NCBI RefSeq assembly: GCF_019175385.1
Contig: NC_083339.1
Location: 47,044,074 to 47,108,073 of the forward strand
DNA from: Lycium barbarum
Taxonomy: Eukaryota > Streptophyta > Magnoliopsida > Solanales > Solanaceae
Length of the DNA: 64,000 nucleotides
Direction of reading: 5' to 3'
This document shows, one piece after another, positions 24,427 to 34,400 of the stretch. The notes under the pieces were generated by a model. It ran no database searches, was not told the origin of the DNA, and saw only the letters and a program-made list of their open reading frames with translations. Position 1 is the first letter of the stretch; the number at the start of each line of letters is the position of its first letter. Both the position numbers and the translations under genes were made by a program.

Positions 24427-25038
24427 TCCCTGTTTAAGATTCAAAAACATATCAGCTCGAGCTCGTCGAACCTCCGGCGGTAAGAAATGTCGCAGAAATG
24501 CCTCAGTGACCTCCTGCCAAACCGGGGGAGGGGCATTTGCTCCCCTCGAAGATATCCAGCTATTATACCACAAAACTGCCACATCCCGCAACCTGTTTGA
24601 AGCCAACTCTACGGACTCTGTATCTGAAGCATGTATGATCCTTAGAGTCCTCAGCATCTCATCTATGAAACTCTGCGGGTCTTCCTCTGGTTTTGATCCA
24701 TGAAACTCTGGAGGCTTCAGAGTGATAAAATCACGAGCCGTCACACTCACAGCCCTGTCTCCCTGGCCCTCATCTTGCCGCTGAACCTGTGCGGCAACTA
24801 GCTGGGTCAGCAGCTGAATAGCCTCTGCCATCTGCTGCCCCGCAGCTGCTGGCGGTGGAACTGGTGGTACTGGGGCTGGAGCTGGAGCTCTTTCCTGCTC
24901 TGCTGACACAGGGGAAGCAGGAGAAGTCTGAGGGGGAGCTTCATTTTAAGACTCGTCTTCTTCTAGCTCCCGTTCAACTCTGCTTCCAGCCGTTATCTTG
25001 CCTTTCTGGGCCGCCGTAGCTTTCCTCTTCATCGGCAT
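24427..25038 (-). pseudogene. E2 gag, N-terminal part
   Basis: The Met at 25038 starts a basic N-terminus (MPMKRKATAAQKGK) homologous to E3 and E5. A TAA stop about 35 codons in breaks the frame before a Pro/Ala-rich stretch. Then comes the gag domain: AIQLLTQLVAAQVQ, RDFITLKPPEFHGSKPEEDP, IIHASDTESVELASNRLRD, WYNSWISSRGA and FLPPEVRRARADMFLNLKQGN, where E3 interrupts it. The rest of the domain resumes at 13509. The gag start lies ~200 bases after the primer site. Confidence 0.88.
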
Positions 25039-25150
25039 TACTGAAACCATAACACAGAATTAGGAAAGGAATACGGAAGCCTGGTAACATAGCTCTATCG
25101 CACGATCTAGAATACAAAGAAGGTCAAACTTCCTAAATGCCCTACAGCCT

Positions 25151-25190
25151 CCTGCTTATAAGTGTGGTGCGCTACACACCCATAAACAGG
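25151..25190 (-). other. Leader hairpin between PBS and gag (E2 copy)
   Basis: In element orientation: CTGTTTAT, GG, GTGTG, 8-nt loop, CACAC, TT, ATAAGCAG; both arms pair (one G.U). Homologous hairpins at 4448-4484, 21479-21516, 38784-38821, 29473-29510 and 60880-60912 keep the pairing although inner-stem sequences differ. Confidence 0.6.
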
Positions 25191-25231
25191 ACTCTACTGG
25201 ACACGGCTCGTAGACAAACCCCTAGGACCGC

Positions 25232-25245
25232 CTGCTCTGATACCA
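25232..25245 (-). other. E2 primer binding site (initiator Met tRNA)
   Basis: TGGTATCAGAGCAG on the minus strand, four bases after the 5' LTR end at 25250. Confidence 0.92.
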
Positions 25246-25249
25246 CTTC

Positions 25250-28200
25250 TGTCACGACCCAACTAGGGGCCGCGACGGGCACCCGATACTTATATCGAGC
25301 ACCCCTTATCTCGTGCCTTACTCTTACTACTAAGTGGGTCGTATAATACTACTGTCATTTCTTTATTTAATACCATCATTAATAACATAATTGTAAACAG
25401 GTGTTAATAAATTTTACTAACATTTTACACAACCTTAAGGACAAAAAAAGGTGCAAAACATCTAACTGTACATATCTGTCTACGAGCCTCTAAGTAGGAT
25501 ACATAAATATACAAGATGGGCCGGATTCTACCGTGCCCGAATATGTACACAAAATAGTACCAATAAGCTGGAGCCCTAGAAGAACTGGAGCACTCCCAAT
25601 ATACCGCTGGTGGAGCTCCTAGGAATCAAATCCGTCAACCTGCTTACCTGCGTGGCATGAAACGCAGCGTCCGCGAGAAGGGACGTCAGTACGAATAATC
25701 TACCGAGTATGTAAGGCATGAATAGTAACATAAGATCATAATAAAAGACATAAAACACGACATAGAGAAGGGATATAATCTGTACCTCGATTTGCCTCTT
25801 AAGGCAGATATCGTACAAGTTAACTTTACCTCTAGAAATAACATATAGAAATCTCAAGTAAACTGCCCGACCATGGAGGTGCCGTGTAATACTGCCCGAC
25901 CATCTAGGTACGGTGTAATGCTGCCCGACCATCTAGGTACGGTGTAACTCTATCTGAACATATCATGGGGTAAGGGAGTAATCTGTACATCTGAATGCCC
26001 CTTAGGGCGGATGCCATGCATGCTAGCTTTAAAAAAAAACATGTAAATATCTGTAAGTAATCTGCCCGACCATATAGGTACGGTGTAATAAGCCCGCGTC
26101 CAGGCCTCCCGCGTCCGGGGTAATCATAATCTGCCCACTGCAGTGGTGTGTCTGCCCGGCCGCCCGTTGGACGGCGCGGTGTCATAAAATAAATCATACA
26201 TAAATATAAAGCATGCATGAGAGCCCAAGTGAAAGCTACAACTCTATCGTAGTGACGTAAGGTTGGTAACCTCCGATTACATTATGGAATAATCATCATC
26301 GATATATCTCACCTCGAAGGAACAATTTATGAGATGAGACCAACAATAATGAGTAATTCAAGGAAATCATGAAATAAATTCGATAATCTTATCATAGCGT
26401 TAAAACCATAAGCTTTATAAAACATTTATTTATACACTTTAGAATCTTTAGAAATAGAGTCGTATTCTAGGAATTAAGTTAAACATCAAAAACTAACCCC
26501 TCCTTCTTATGATCATATTGACTTCTTAACTTACACCTTTAGACATAAAGCCATTCTTGTCATAACCATCCTAGACATACTCTCTTCCTTGACATCACCA
26601 TTATCATTGTAATTACGTGTCCGTCGTTGTAGTCATAAAGCTTACAAAATCATGAACCTCTACTCGGGAAGATATAGACACTTGGGAAAACATTTACGAG
26701 TTACTATTAAGAAAATCATGCTATAGAATTATAAACATTTATCTTTCAAAAATAAGTAAAACACGGGAGCGATTATGAAATCGTAGCTTCGGGAGTCATG
26801 ACATCTAACTTTCAAGATTAAGGAGATATGAAAACAAATGTGAAATCTTAACATCGAAACTATAACCGAAGGTTTCCTTCACTTACCGCACGGACATGTA
26901 TCAAATAGAATAACAGGGGAGGATTCGGGAATAGTGGGACCACCTCGGGTCAACAGAGGTGGCGTACATAAATTACGTACATTAGGCTTTATGAAGGCAC
27001 TTACGAAAGTCTTGGCGTCATTCGGTTCCGTTTGGGGCAAGTTATGGATGTTAAGGAAATTATTTCAACAAAACATGAAAACTTAGTTCAATTTTATTGA
27101 ATGAAAATGGGTCAAATTCAAACTTGAATTTCTAGAGATAGAGTAGTCCCCGAGGCTCATATCCCAGCCTATTATGTCTAAGACATGCCAAGAAGGGAGG
27201 GTGAAGCCTTACATACCTTTTCCGCTTCTTACGCCACTCCAAATTCAAGTTCCAAATTCGCCAGAATCTACAATTTGGTCACATTTACCAAACATTAATT
27301 AGAGCATTGTGGAAGTTGAGTTTTAAGGTAGCACTTGTCTACCGAAATTTCGGCAGCACTTCCCCTGTAACTACACCATCCCCAAAGATTCAACTTGGCT
27401 AGTTTTAATCAACAACAATCCGGGAATGCAACCCGGCCAAACTATCAACACTAAGGCCAACAATCATACTAACAATTTCAATAATCAACCCAAGATACAT
27501 TCTAACAACTCAATCAATATACTACTTCCTTCAAGACTTTCCAACTCCAATAACCACAATAACAACCTAATATTTTATGCACTAACAACATCATACTAAC
27601 AACATTATATTCCATGCATGCATGAACATCATATTCAATTTACATACACTTCCAAAACAAGCCTCCAACTACTAAACATCACTAAGCTCATTAAGCTTTT
27701 ATTTGCAACATAAAATCCACAACACAATAACCAAAATACTAAATAAAACTTGCTCACCATTCCTTCATAATTCAACACATATACACGGCTATACATACAA
27801 TATACACCACACGGCCACCACCTCTATATTCATGTTCTTCATGAATTCCATTCATTTTCATACATTACAACATGCACAAGCATCCATAACATAAAAAAGA
27901 AGTGAATTCTTACCTTCTTCCTTGATTCTTCACTTGGCTAGAATATGCAACTATATGAATATATGTTTTTCTTGCTCCAATGAATACCCCACCTTGCTAA
28001 GGGCCCTTCAAGGGATTGTTTGGCTAGAAGAGAATGATTTTTGGTGAAGAATTGCTCAAGGTTGTTGTGAGTTTAGGGGTGGCCGAATGGCCTTGGAGAA
28101 TTTTCTCCTTCTTTGTTGTTCTTTAATTTCTTGAAATTTCTAGAGAACTTAATGAAAAAGATGACTTAGTCATCTTTTTATTTTGACTCATTAAACCTTG

Positions 28201-28508
28201 ATGTGGGCTTAAGCCCACACCAAGTGGACGGCCAAACATGGCCCAACACGCTAGCCCACTTTTTTTTTTTGTTCTACAATTCATGAAAAATTATTCTCCA
28301 AATTCCAAATTTACCCCTAGCATTCCTCTATGTTTCTATGAGTCATATTGCGAATTTACCTTTTTGCCCCTAGCCTTTCTTATTATTTCCACTTCTAAAT
28401 TTTTCATAAGCAACTCATACGCCGAACAAAATAGAAAATATGACCTTGCTTGTTATCTTCCCGCGATTATCTTGAATTATCCGAACGCGCCAAAATGTGG
28501 GATATAAC
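25250..28508 (-). repeat. E2 5' LTR (3259 bp)
   Basis: Partner of 8812-11860, with a 210-bp stretch (about 28063-28272) that the other LTR lacks. The outermost base expected to be T (minus strand) is A at 28509. Carries the three-hairpin region at 25648-25722, with the middle stem CGTCC/GGACG, and the donor-like block at 27204-27223. Confidence 0.88.
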
Positions 28509-29384
28509 TGATGTTGCTTCTTGCGGGTCTTGGGTGTCTCTGTTACGGAGAATGAGCTCATTTATTTCTTCTTCAGGGGTACCAGTCATTTTATTTTTCT
28601 TTGTCAAAGAGGGATGCTAACGCGGCCTTGGATCTCGTGAAGTATGCTAGTTTTTGATGATACACTAATTGGCCCCTTTCTATCAGATAAGAATAACTCA
28701 GCGGTAAAGAAAGTTAGTTTATGGACATCAAATATAAAGGCAAAATATCACATATGGGTATTTAAAGCGCAAGTAGCACACAAATTCGTACACTGAAGCT
28801 TGAGTACTTTTGATCTGATGTTCCAAGGTCTTGGACATTACAGGCTTTTTATGTTTGGGTGGATCTGGTTTGGTGGTCTTGCGATTGATTTACCACGGCG
28901 AACCTTTTGACCTGTCATAAAATATTTATGCAAACGAGGGGGGGGAGGGTATTATAATTTAAACCATTAAGGGACCGAGTCTTACGTAGACTGCCTACGT
29001 ATCCCACCGGGGGAAATTAGGCCCTATGTAGTTCGATTACAAAAGAAGGATATACATTTCTTCCTAAATATCCTTTGGCTAATCCTAGCTACAGACATCC
29101 ACAAACCAGGACCGACTAGGCTTCCCGCGTATCCCCTCCATCGGGATATCAGGTCGACGTGGTTCATTTACAAATTTATGAGGGTGGGGGTAACATTTGT
29201 GCAAAAGGGGGGACACCTAATATCTACCCAAAAGTATAGCTCTGCAAGTCGTTATCCTTACGAACTTTCTTTCTCATGTCGAATCTTTCTTTTCCTCAGT
29301 TTCACGGTGGGAGTAGGACTAAGATCTGTCCGGTCCTGATCATATTTTTGAGCTCAAGTTTGAAAGCATGGCATCCTTCAATAT
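28509..29384 (-). pseudogene. E0 Tat/Ogre: end of upstream ORF, leader, start of gag
   Basis: Three parts in minus order. At 29384-29310 is the end of the upstream gag-like ORF (GCHAFKLELKNMIRTGQ, then a stop), whose beginning lies at 45918-47037 beyond E5. At 29300-28590 are about 700 non-coding bases including a GGGATACGTAGGCAG block (near 29000) of a kind I associate with Tat/Ogre leaders or LTR-proximal sequence. At 28589-28509 is the gag start, MTGTPEEEINELILRNRD.., 27 codons open to the E2 insertion point; the frame resumes at 8811. Confidence 0.65.
29380..29384. repeat. E5 target duplication (AATAT), left copy
   Basis: Equals 45913-45917 directly after the E5 3' LTR. Confidence 0.85.
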
Positions 29385-29411
29385 TGTCACGACCCAACTA
29401 GGGGCCGTGAC
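29385..29411 (+). other. E5 aberrant 5' terminus: inverted U5 end instead of 5' LTR
   Basis: Reads TGTCACG, then ACCCAACTAGGGGC, then CGTGAC, then passes into the PBS region. The E5 LTR end has GTCACG, GCCCCTAGTTGGGT, CGTGACA before the PBS. So the arms match and the loop between the GTCACG/CGTGAC inverted repeats is reversed, with the rest of the LTR missing. AATAT lies directly to the left. Confidence 0.8.
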
Positions 29412-29416
29412 GAAAG

Positions 29417-29430
29417 TGGTATCAGAGTAG
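29417..29430 (+). other. E5 primer binding site (initiator Met tRNA)
   Basis: TGGTATCAGAGTAG, one change from the E7 and E2 sites, followed by the shared leader (GTCTAGTAGAGTC and hairpin 29473-29510). Confidence 0.88.
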
Positions 29431-29625
29431 TTTAGTCCTAGGAAGTGTCTACGAGCAGTGTCTAGTAGAGTCTTGTTTATGGTGTGTTGCGCGCCACACT
29501 AATAAACAGGAGGCTACAGGGCATTTAGGAAAAATGAACATCTTTCATCTTAAGAGATCGTGTGATAGAGCTGTATTATAAGATTATCCCCTCCCTAATT
29601 GTGCGTTATAATTTCAGCAAAGCTG

Positions 29626-30542
29626 ATGAAAAGAAAAGCTACGGCAGCCTAAAAGGGTAAGATGGTGGTTGAAGAAGGGCTTAAACGAGAGCCGTCTATA
29701 GATATGGAGAAGGGCGAACCCCAGAATAAGGCCCCACCTCGGTTTTCCCATACTTCGCCCACTTTCGAGGATCAGAGGGGTGCCTCAACTTTAGCTCCAG
29801 CACCCCCAGTCCCTCATCCAGATGCCTCGTGCCAAGAGATGAGACAGGCTATTCTTTTACTGACTCAATTAGTAGCCGCTCAAGCTCGGCAGCAGGATAT
29901 GGGCCACGGTAACAAGGGTTGGAGAAAGAGAGTTAATTCTTCAGGGTTTGATCATGAGTTTAGGGGTGCTCCGAGGCACCAATTCTCTAGGTACTCAGTT
30001 CGTTCAACAAGTGGTGCTCCTCCGCAGTTTCCTAGACCCAGATTTGATGGATCTACTTATTCTAGGTCACCCAGAGTCTCAGAGTTTCCAGTTCTCGGAT
30101 TCGGAGTGGTTCTAGTCAGAGGAGATCCTCGGTACCATGATGTACTCGGTGTTCTAGGTTACATTGGGGACTGTGCCGCTTGGGCTCGGATGTTTGTTAT
30201 ACATGTGCTCGGCCAGTCTATCTCAGGCGCGACTGCCCATGGAGGCGTGGTAGAGATAAGGTTCGACCTATGGGGTTAGTAGTTGGCTCTTCGTCATCGG
30301 TACGCCCTCCAAGGCCAAGGCCACTGATGTTAGTAGGTGGTGATAGAGACCAAAGGGGAACGCCCAGTCCAAGTGGATCCCTGCATCATATCCATGCGTT
30401 AGCTGAGCGACAGGATCTTAAGTCTCCCCCGATATTGTCCCAGGTATATTGTCAGTATCCTTTTATGATATGTACGCATCGATTGATTCGGGTCCTACGC
30501 CGTCGTATATTACTTCTGAAGTTATTGACTATGTTGGAGTAA
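29626..30542 (+). pseudogene. E5 gag, internally deleted and frameshifted
   Basis: The Met at 29626 begins MKRKATAA followed by a stop where relatives have Gln, then the acidic/Pro-rich N-terminal part and AILLLTQLVAAQARQQ. The central gag domain is missing: sequence jumps to the basic linker near the knuckles (about 29925). A frameshift near 30170 separates this from the knuckle frame, which reads VCYTCARPVYLRRDC; Gly and His of the CCHC knuckle are lost (Arg, Tyr). A Gly/Ser-rich tail and RIYALA-like segment (IHALAERQD) follow, and the protease block is unreadable. Cannot encode a working Gag. Confidence 0.78.
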
Positions 30543-31917
30543 AAGTCTGGGCCAATCAAGAAAATTGAGATGTCTATGCTTGTTAGTGACCCAGTGGTAG
30601 CTAGAATCATAATTTATGAATAAGTTGCTTGACCATGTGTAGAAAATATATATACTTATATTGGAGTTCTAGACAGGGTCTGCAGGCACAACTTATGAGA
30701 TGAGCTTTATTACTTACATCCTTTTATGGTAAACAGTTTTGTGGTGCTGAGTTGCATGTTATATGTGTTTTGATATGTGTCTTATTACGGCAATAGATGT
30801 CTTTTCTGGGCTATGCGCATGTTGGAATTGTTATGCTTACAAGAGAAACTCTGCCGAAATTTTCCTAGAATCTAAAGGAGATAAGATATAAGCTTGTAAT
30901 ATGTCCTAACGAGAAAAGATGTTGTACGACAAGGTAATGACAGGACGAGATTAAGTTAGGAGTATCATTAACAACTACACGAGATGAGTTAAATACTATT
31001 GAATTGATAGTAACAGTAGTTATAAGAGCGGCATTGATACGGTAAAGAGAAATGCTTGGTAGTACTAACACATGACATGGAAGAGAAAGGATAACTCCAA
31101 TAGAGTGTGATACTGGAGTATTGATTGGACGGATAAGTGCGAGTAAGATACGATCAGTTTACTAGCAAATAAAGTAACAGTACCCAGAGACAGAGGTACG
31201 AATATGAAGGGTTATAATGAATGTGAATACGTTGGTAAAACAATTTATATGGTAAGTGTAATAGAACTGATTAGAAAGAATAACAGGTTGAGTATGCTTA
31301 CTTCGCAAGGTTTATTCTATTTTACGAGCAGGTTCGCGAACGAGGTAAAGAAGTGGCACTCTATAGCGATGATTATGATCAAGGTATAATGAGAACGTAA
31401 CAAGAACTGTAATACAAAGTATAGCGAGGAAACGACTAAGGATGTGACATGTTCTATATGAATAAAAAGTGAATGCAAGTGTGAAATCAACAAGCGAGCC
31501 ATGGGACTGCAGATGAGAAAGCTTATAAGACTTTGTTAAGGGAGAGTCCAGCATAGAGGTTCCTCAATGACAGAAATGATAGCAAGCAAAAGGGGGAAGT
31601 CAACTTGAAAAAGAAATCAGAGAAAAGCGATATGGCAAAGTAGTAGTTCGGGATTTGTATAATCGAAAGTAGGGGTGATATTTTTAGCTGGATGTAAAAG
31701 ACCAAGACTACAGGAAGATGAATAACGAAAGGATCAACACAATAAGGATGAGAGGGGATGATCAGAATGAATAGAATAAGTTTTGGAAGCAAAGAATGGA
31801 TTGTACAAAGGTAGTATATTCTAAAGGACAAAGTGGTACTAAGTTGAGAATAGGGTTCCTCGTGCGAAAAATAAAGGATTGATTGTAAAACGGAAGGAAA
31901 TAAGATAAATCGAGGAG
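30543..31917 (+). other. E5 non-coding purine-rich interior (left part)
   Basis: No pol motifs. Short blocks match, in reverse complement, the interior of E4 (for example GGTTCCTCGTGC near 31855 with its counterpart near 36910), and GAAACTCTGCCGAAATTTTCC at about 30845 recurs near the PPTs of E5 and E7. Continues at 41298. Confidence 0.55.
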
Positions 31918-31922
31918 GAAGG
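31918..31922. repeat. E4 target duplication (GAAGG), left copy
   Basis: Equals 41293-41297. Confidence 0.88.
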
Positions 31923-32123
31923 TGTCGTGACCCAACCTCGTAGGCCATGACTAGTGCCCGACCTGGACACCCATACACATACCTGTAAGATATAGTCAAA
32001 CTGAAACTACGAACAATATGGAACTTTACAACAGAACTCCGAAAGTTCATAGCGTCATCATCTATGAATATTTAGATAAATTATCTCCTGAGGAGTCAAA
32101 ACTGATCAAATCATAACATGGTA

Positions 32124-32240
32124 CGCAAGCCGACAAGGCTGCCACTACACATCTATATCATGTCATATGCAAGCCGGCAAGGCTGCCACTACACATCAGT
32201 ATCATGTCTTATGCAAGCCGGCAAGGCTGCCACTACAGAC
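32124..32240 (-). repeat. 44-45 bp tandem repeat in E4 LTR
   Basis: Three units starting GCAAGCC at 32124, 32169 and 32213, each with AAGGCTGCCACTACA. The other LTR has a similar array at about 39100-39215 with rearranged edges. Confidence 0.75.
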
Positions 32241-32494
32241 GGACATCATATCATAGCACATCGTATAGACGCAACTGAACAGAACTTATACACAACCCAC
32301 ACATATGTCCACAGACCTCTAAGAGTATCGATAGCGAAATATGACGGGACAGGGCCCCGCCGTACCCCTGGATAAACATATACATATACATCATAAGATC
32401 TGAACCAAAAGTCTAGACTCCGGAACAACGGAGCTCCCCAAAACAGCTGAGTAGAAGTCCTATGTTGAAGGGTCACCAAACTGACTATCTGTGC

Positions 32495-32567
32495 CTGCGG
32501 GCATGAAACGCAGCCCCCCGAAGAAAGGGGGTCAGTACGGAATATGTACTGAGTATATAAAGCATGA
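32495..32567 (-). other. Three-hairpin RNA block, E4 3' LTR copy
   Basis: In element orientation: CAGTAC-ATATTCC-GTACTG, CCCCC-TTTCTTC-GGGGG, CTGCG-9 nt-CGCAG. Sister copy at 39472-39544 has one base change in the first stem. Confidence 0.65.
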
Positions 32568-32802
32568 AATACAGTAAAAGGGATCACAACTGAATTAGGG
32601 ATTACCAGAAACAGGTATGACTTTTAAAACATCAATACACTTGTCTTATGAAATGCAATCATGCATATCAATATCATATATCACATATATAACGTGTCCC
32701 GGCCCTCTAGTGAGGGACTCGATGAATAAGGTCGCCACATACCATCCTTGGCGCCATAGTCACATCATCACACCATCACATCATCATACCATCATATCAT
32801 CA

Positions 32803-32805
<3 letters not shown>

Positions 32806-32872
<67 letters not shown>
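32806..32872. repeat. AT dinucleotide run in E4 3' LTR
   Basis: About 66 bases of AT repeats, against about 20 in the other LTR (39787-39806). Flanked on both sides by the block CGTGTCCCGGCCCTCTAG. Confidence 0.95.
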
Positions 32873-32874
<2 letters not shown>

Positions 32875-34364
32875 CGTGTCCCGGCCCTCTAGTGAGGGAC
32901 TCGGTGACCAATGCAGTGGAACTATGCACGAAAACATGTCCTGGTCCGGGATTCAGTGAAAGACATATTGAGGCACGCACGAGCAGAGTAGTGAGCAACT
33001 ATATGCAATCTAAATCATATCTGAGACTCAATGGAATAATCAAAACGAACCATCATTTGCAAATCTAAGACAATAGTCATATCAAATACCTTTCGAATGT
33101 CACTGTGAACTATATCAAAATAGAACTCTGGTACCATATGTACGTATCAAAACATAATAAAGTAAGTTCTGGGAATCAAGAACATTAGCCATCCTAGTGG
33201 CTCTAAGAATAGGAATTTCTTTGGAACCATATACACACCGTCTGTTCGTTTCATAAAGATCATGCCAAAAAGAAAGAAGGGATAGCTTTACATACCTGCT
33301 GAAGGTTAATCGCACTCTCATTCGCTTCGTCGCTCTTTTAGCTTATTTAATACAAGAGTAACGTTGTCGTCAGTAACTATACTTTCTAGTTCGTAAATCC
33401 GTAGCCCATCGCTCATAGAACTTATTTTTTTAACTTATACATTCTCGTTTAGGGTTCTTCATTATTTAAGGACTTAACGAAAATCAGGCAGCATTTCCCC
33501 TATACATTCGCCTAACCCAAATTTCCAATTATTCTCCTGTTAACACAGAAATACCTACAATGACAGTAATAGAAATATTCATATAGAATCCTTACAATTC
33601 AGCCCATAAACAACTCTAACAATCCAATAACCCTTTTTAATCCTTTTCAAACCACAATTTCGTATAACAACAATTTCATGCAATTTCTTACTTCCAATTT
33701 TATCCAATCCAATTTTAATTCTTCCACTACAACACTATTAATACAATTATACTACAAAACAAGAAAATCTTACCTTAATTTTAATCGGAGCAAATCCTAC
33801 ACTCACTTGCGCCAATTGCACCGCTTCTTCTTTCTTCAATATAAATCCTAACTTGTTGCTTCCATTGGAACATAACACACCTTGGGACTAACCTAAACTA
33901 TACATTTTTTTTGCTGCTAACAACGTGATGAAGAACAACCATGGTCGTGAGGTGCCATGGCTATGTTATGCATTTTTCTTTTGGTTTCAAGATTTGCAAA
34001 ATGTGAATTGTTTGACTTAGTCATCCTATGCCTTATATAGGCAGCCCCTTCATGGGACATGTGTCCATCTATAATGACTCATCATTCCAATTTAGTTTAT
34101 TTAATTATTATTTTTTTTGATCGGGTGGGGCCCACCTTAATTAACTTTAATTAGTCACTAATCCCTACTTAATAATCTAATCATAATTAATTAGTTCCTA
34201 TTCTCCAATAATATTTCTACACTAAATAAAATGTATAAACAATTTGTGTTTTAATTAAAATTGAAAATTAAAGATTTCTATTTCGTGTCCGAAAATAATT
34301 CCGCCTTTAACTTGAGTCGATTTTCTTGCGAATAATTCGACGTATAAATATATGGGGTATAACA

Positions 34365-34400
34365 TCCTTCCCCCCTTTATAACATTCGTCCTCGAATGTT
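34365..34400 (-). other. E4 polypurine tract and pre-PPT hairpin
   Basis: AAAGGGGGGAAGGA before the LTR start on the minus strand; 34381-34400 is a perfect AACATTCG/CGAATGTT inverted repeat with a 4-base loop. Confidence 0.9.

Larger units (their letters stand above)
8812..28508 (-). mobile_element. E2: gag-only Ty3/Gypsy (Tekay-related) element, interrupted by E3
   Basis: Minus-strand element with 5' LTR 28508-25250, primer site 25245-25232, gag in two parts separated by E3, about 0.85 kb of non-coding sequence, PPT and 3' LTR 11860-8812. RT, RNase H and integrase are absent, so it resembles TR-GAG type non-autonomous elements. The flanks in E0 give an imperfect target duplication (minus strand ACATC versus GCATT; both differences are transitions), and the outermost base of the 5' LTR is A instead of T. 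The E0 gag frame resumes on the far side (28589-28509 into 8811). Confidence 0.85.
31923..34364 (-). repeat. E4 3' LTR (2442 bp)
   Basis: Bounded by TGTTATACC at 34364 and ...GGTCACGACA-like end (GGTCACGACA with A to G change: TGTCGTGACC on plus) at 31923. A TATATAA box lies on the minus strand near 34038, with GTGGGGCCCAC at 34125-34135. Contains a 44-45 bp tandem repeat (32124-32240), a three-hairpin region (32495-32567), and a long AT run. Confidence 0.9.

Noticed and set aside
32124..32240. Regular repeats as a CRISPR-like array
   Set aside because: Head-to-tail minisatellite without unique spacers, inside an LTR of a plant retrotransposon.
32617..32998. Open frames with long Tyr-Ile repeats on both strands
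   Set aside because: They translate the AT dinucleotide run of the E4 LTR and have no homologue-like content.
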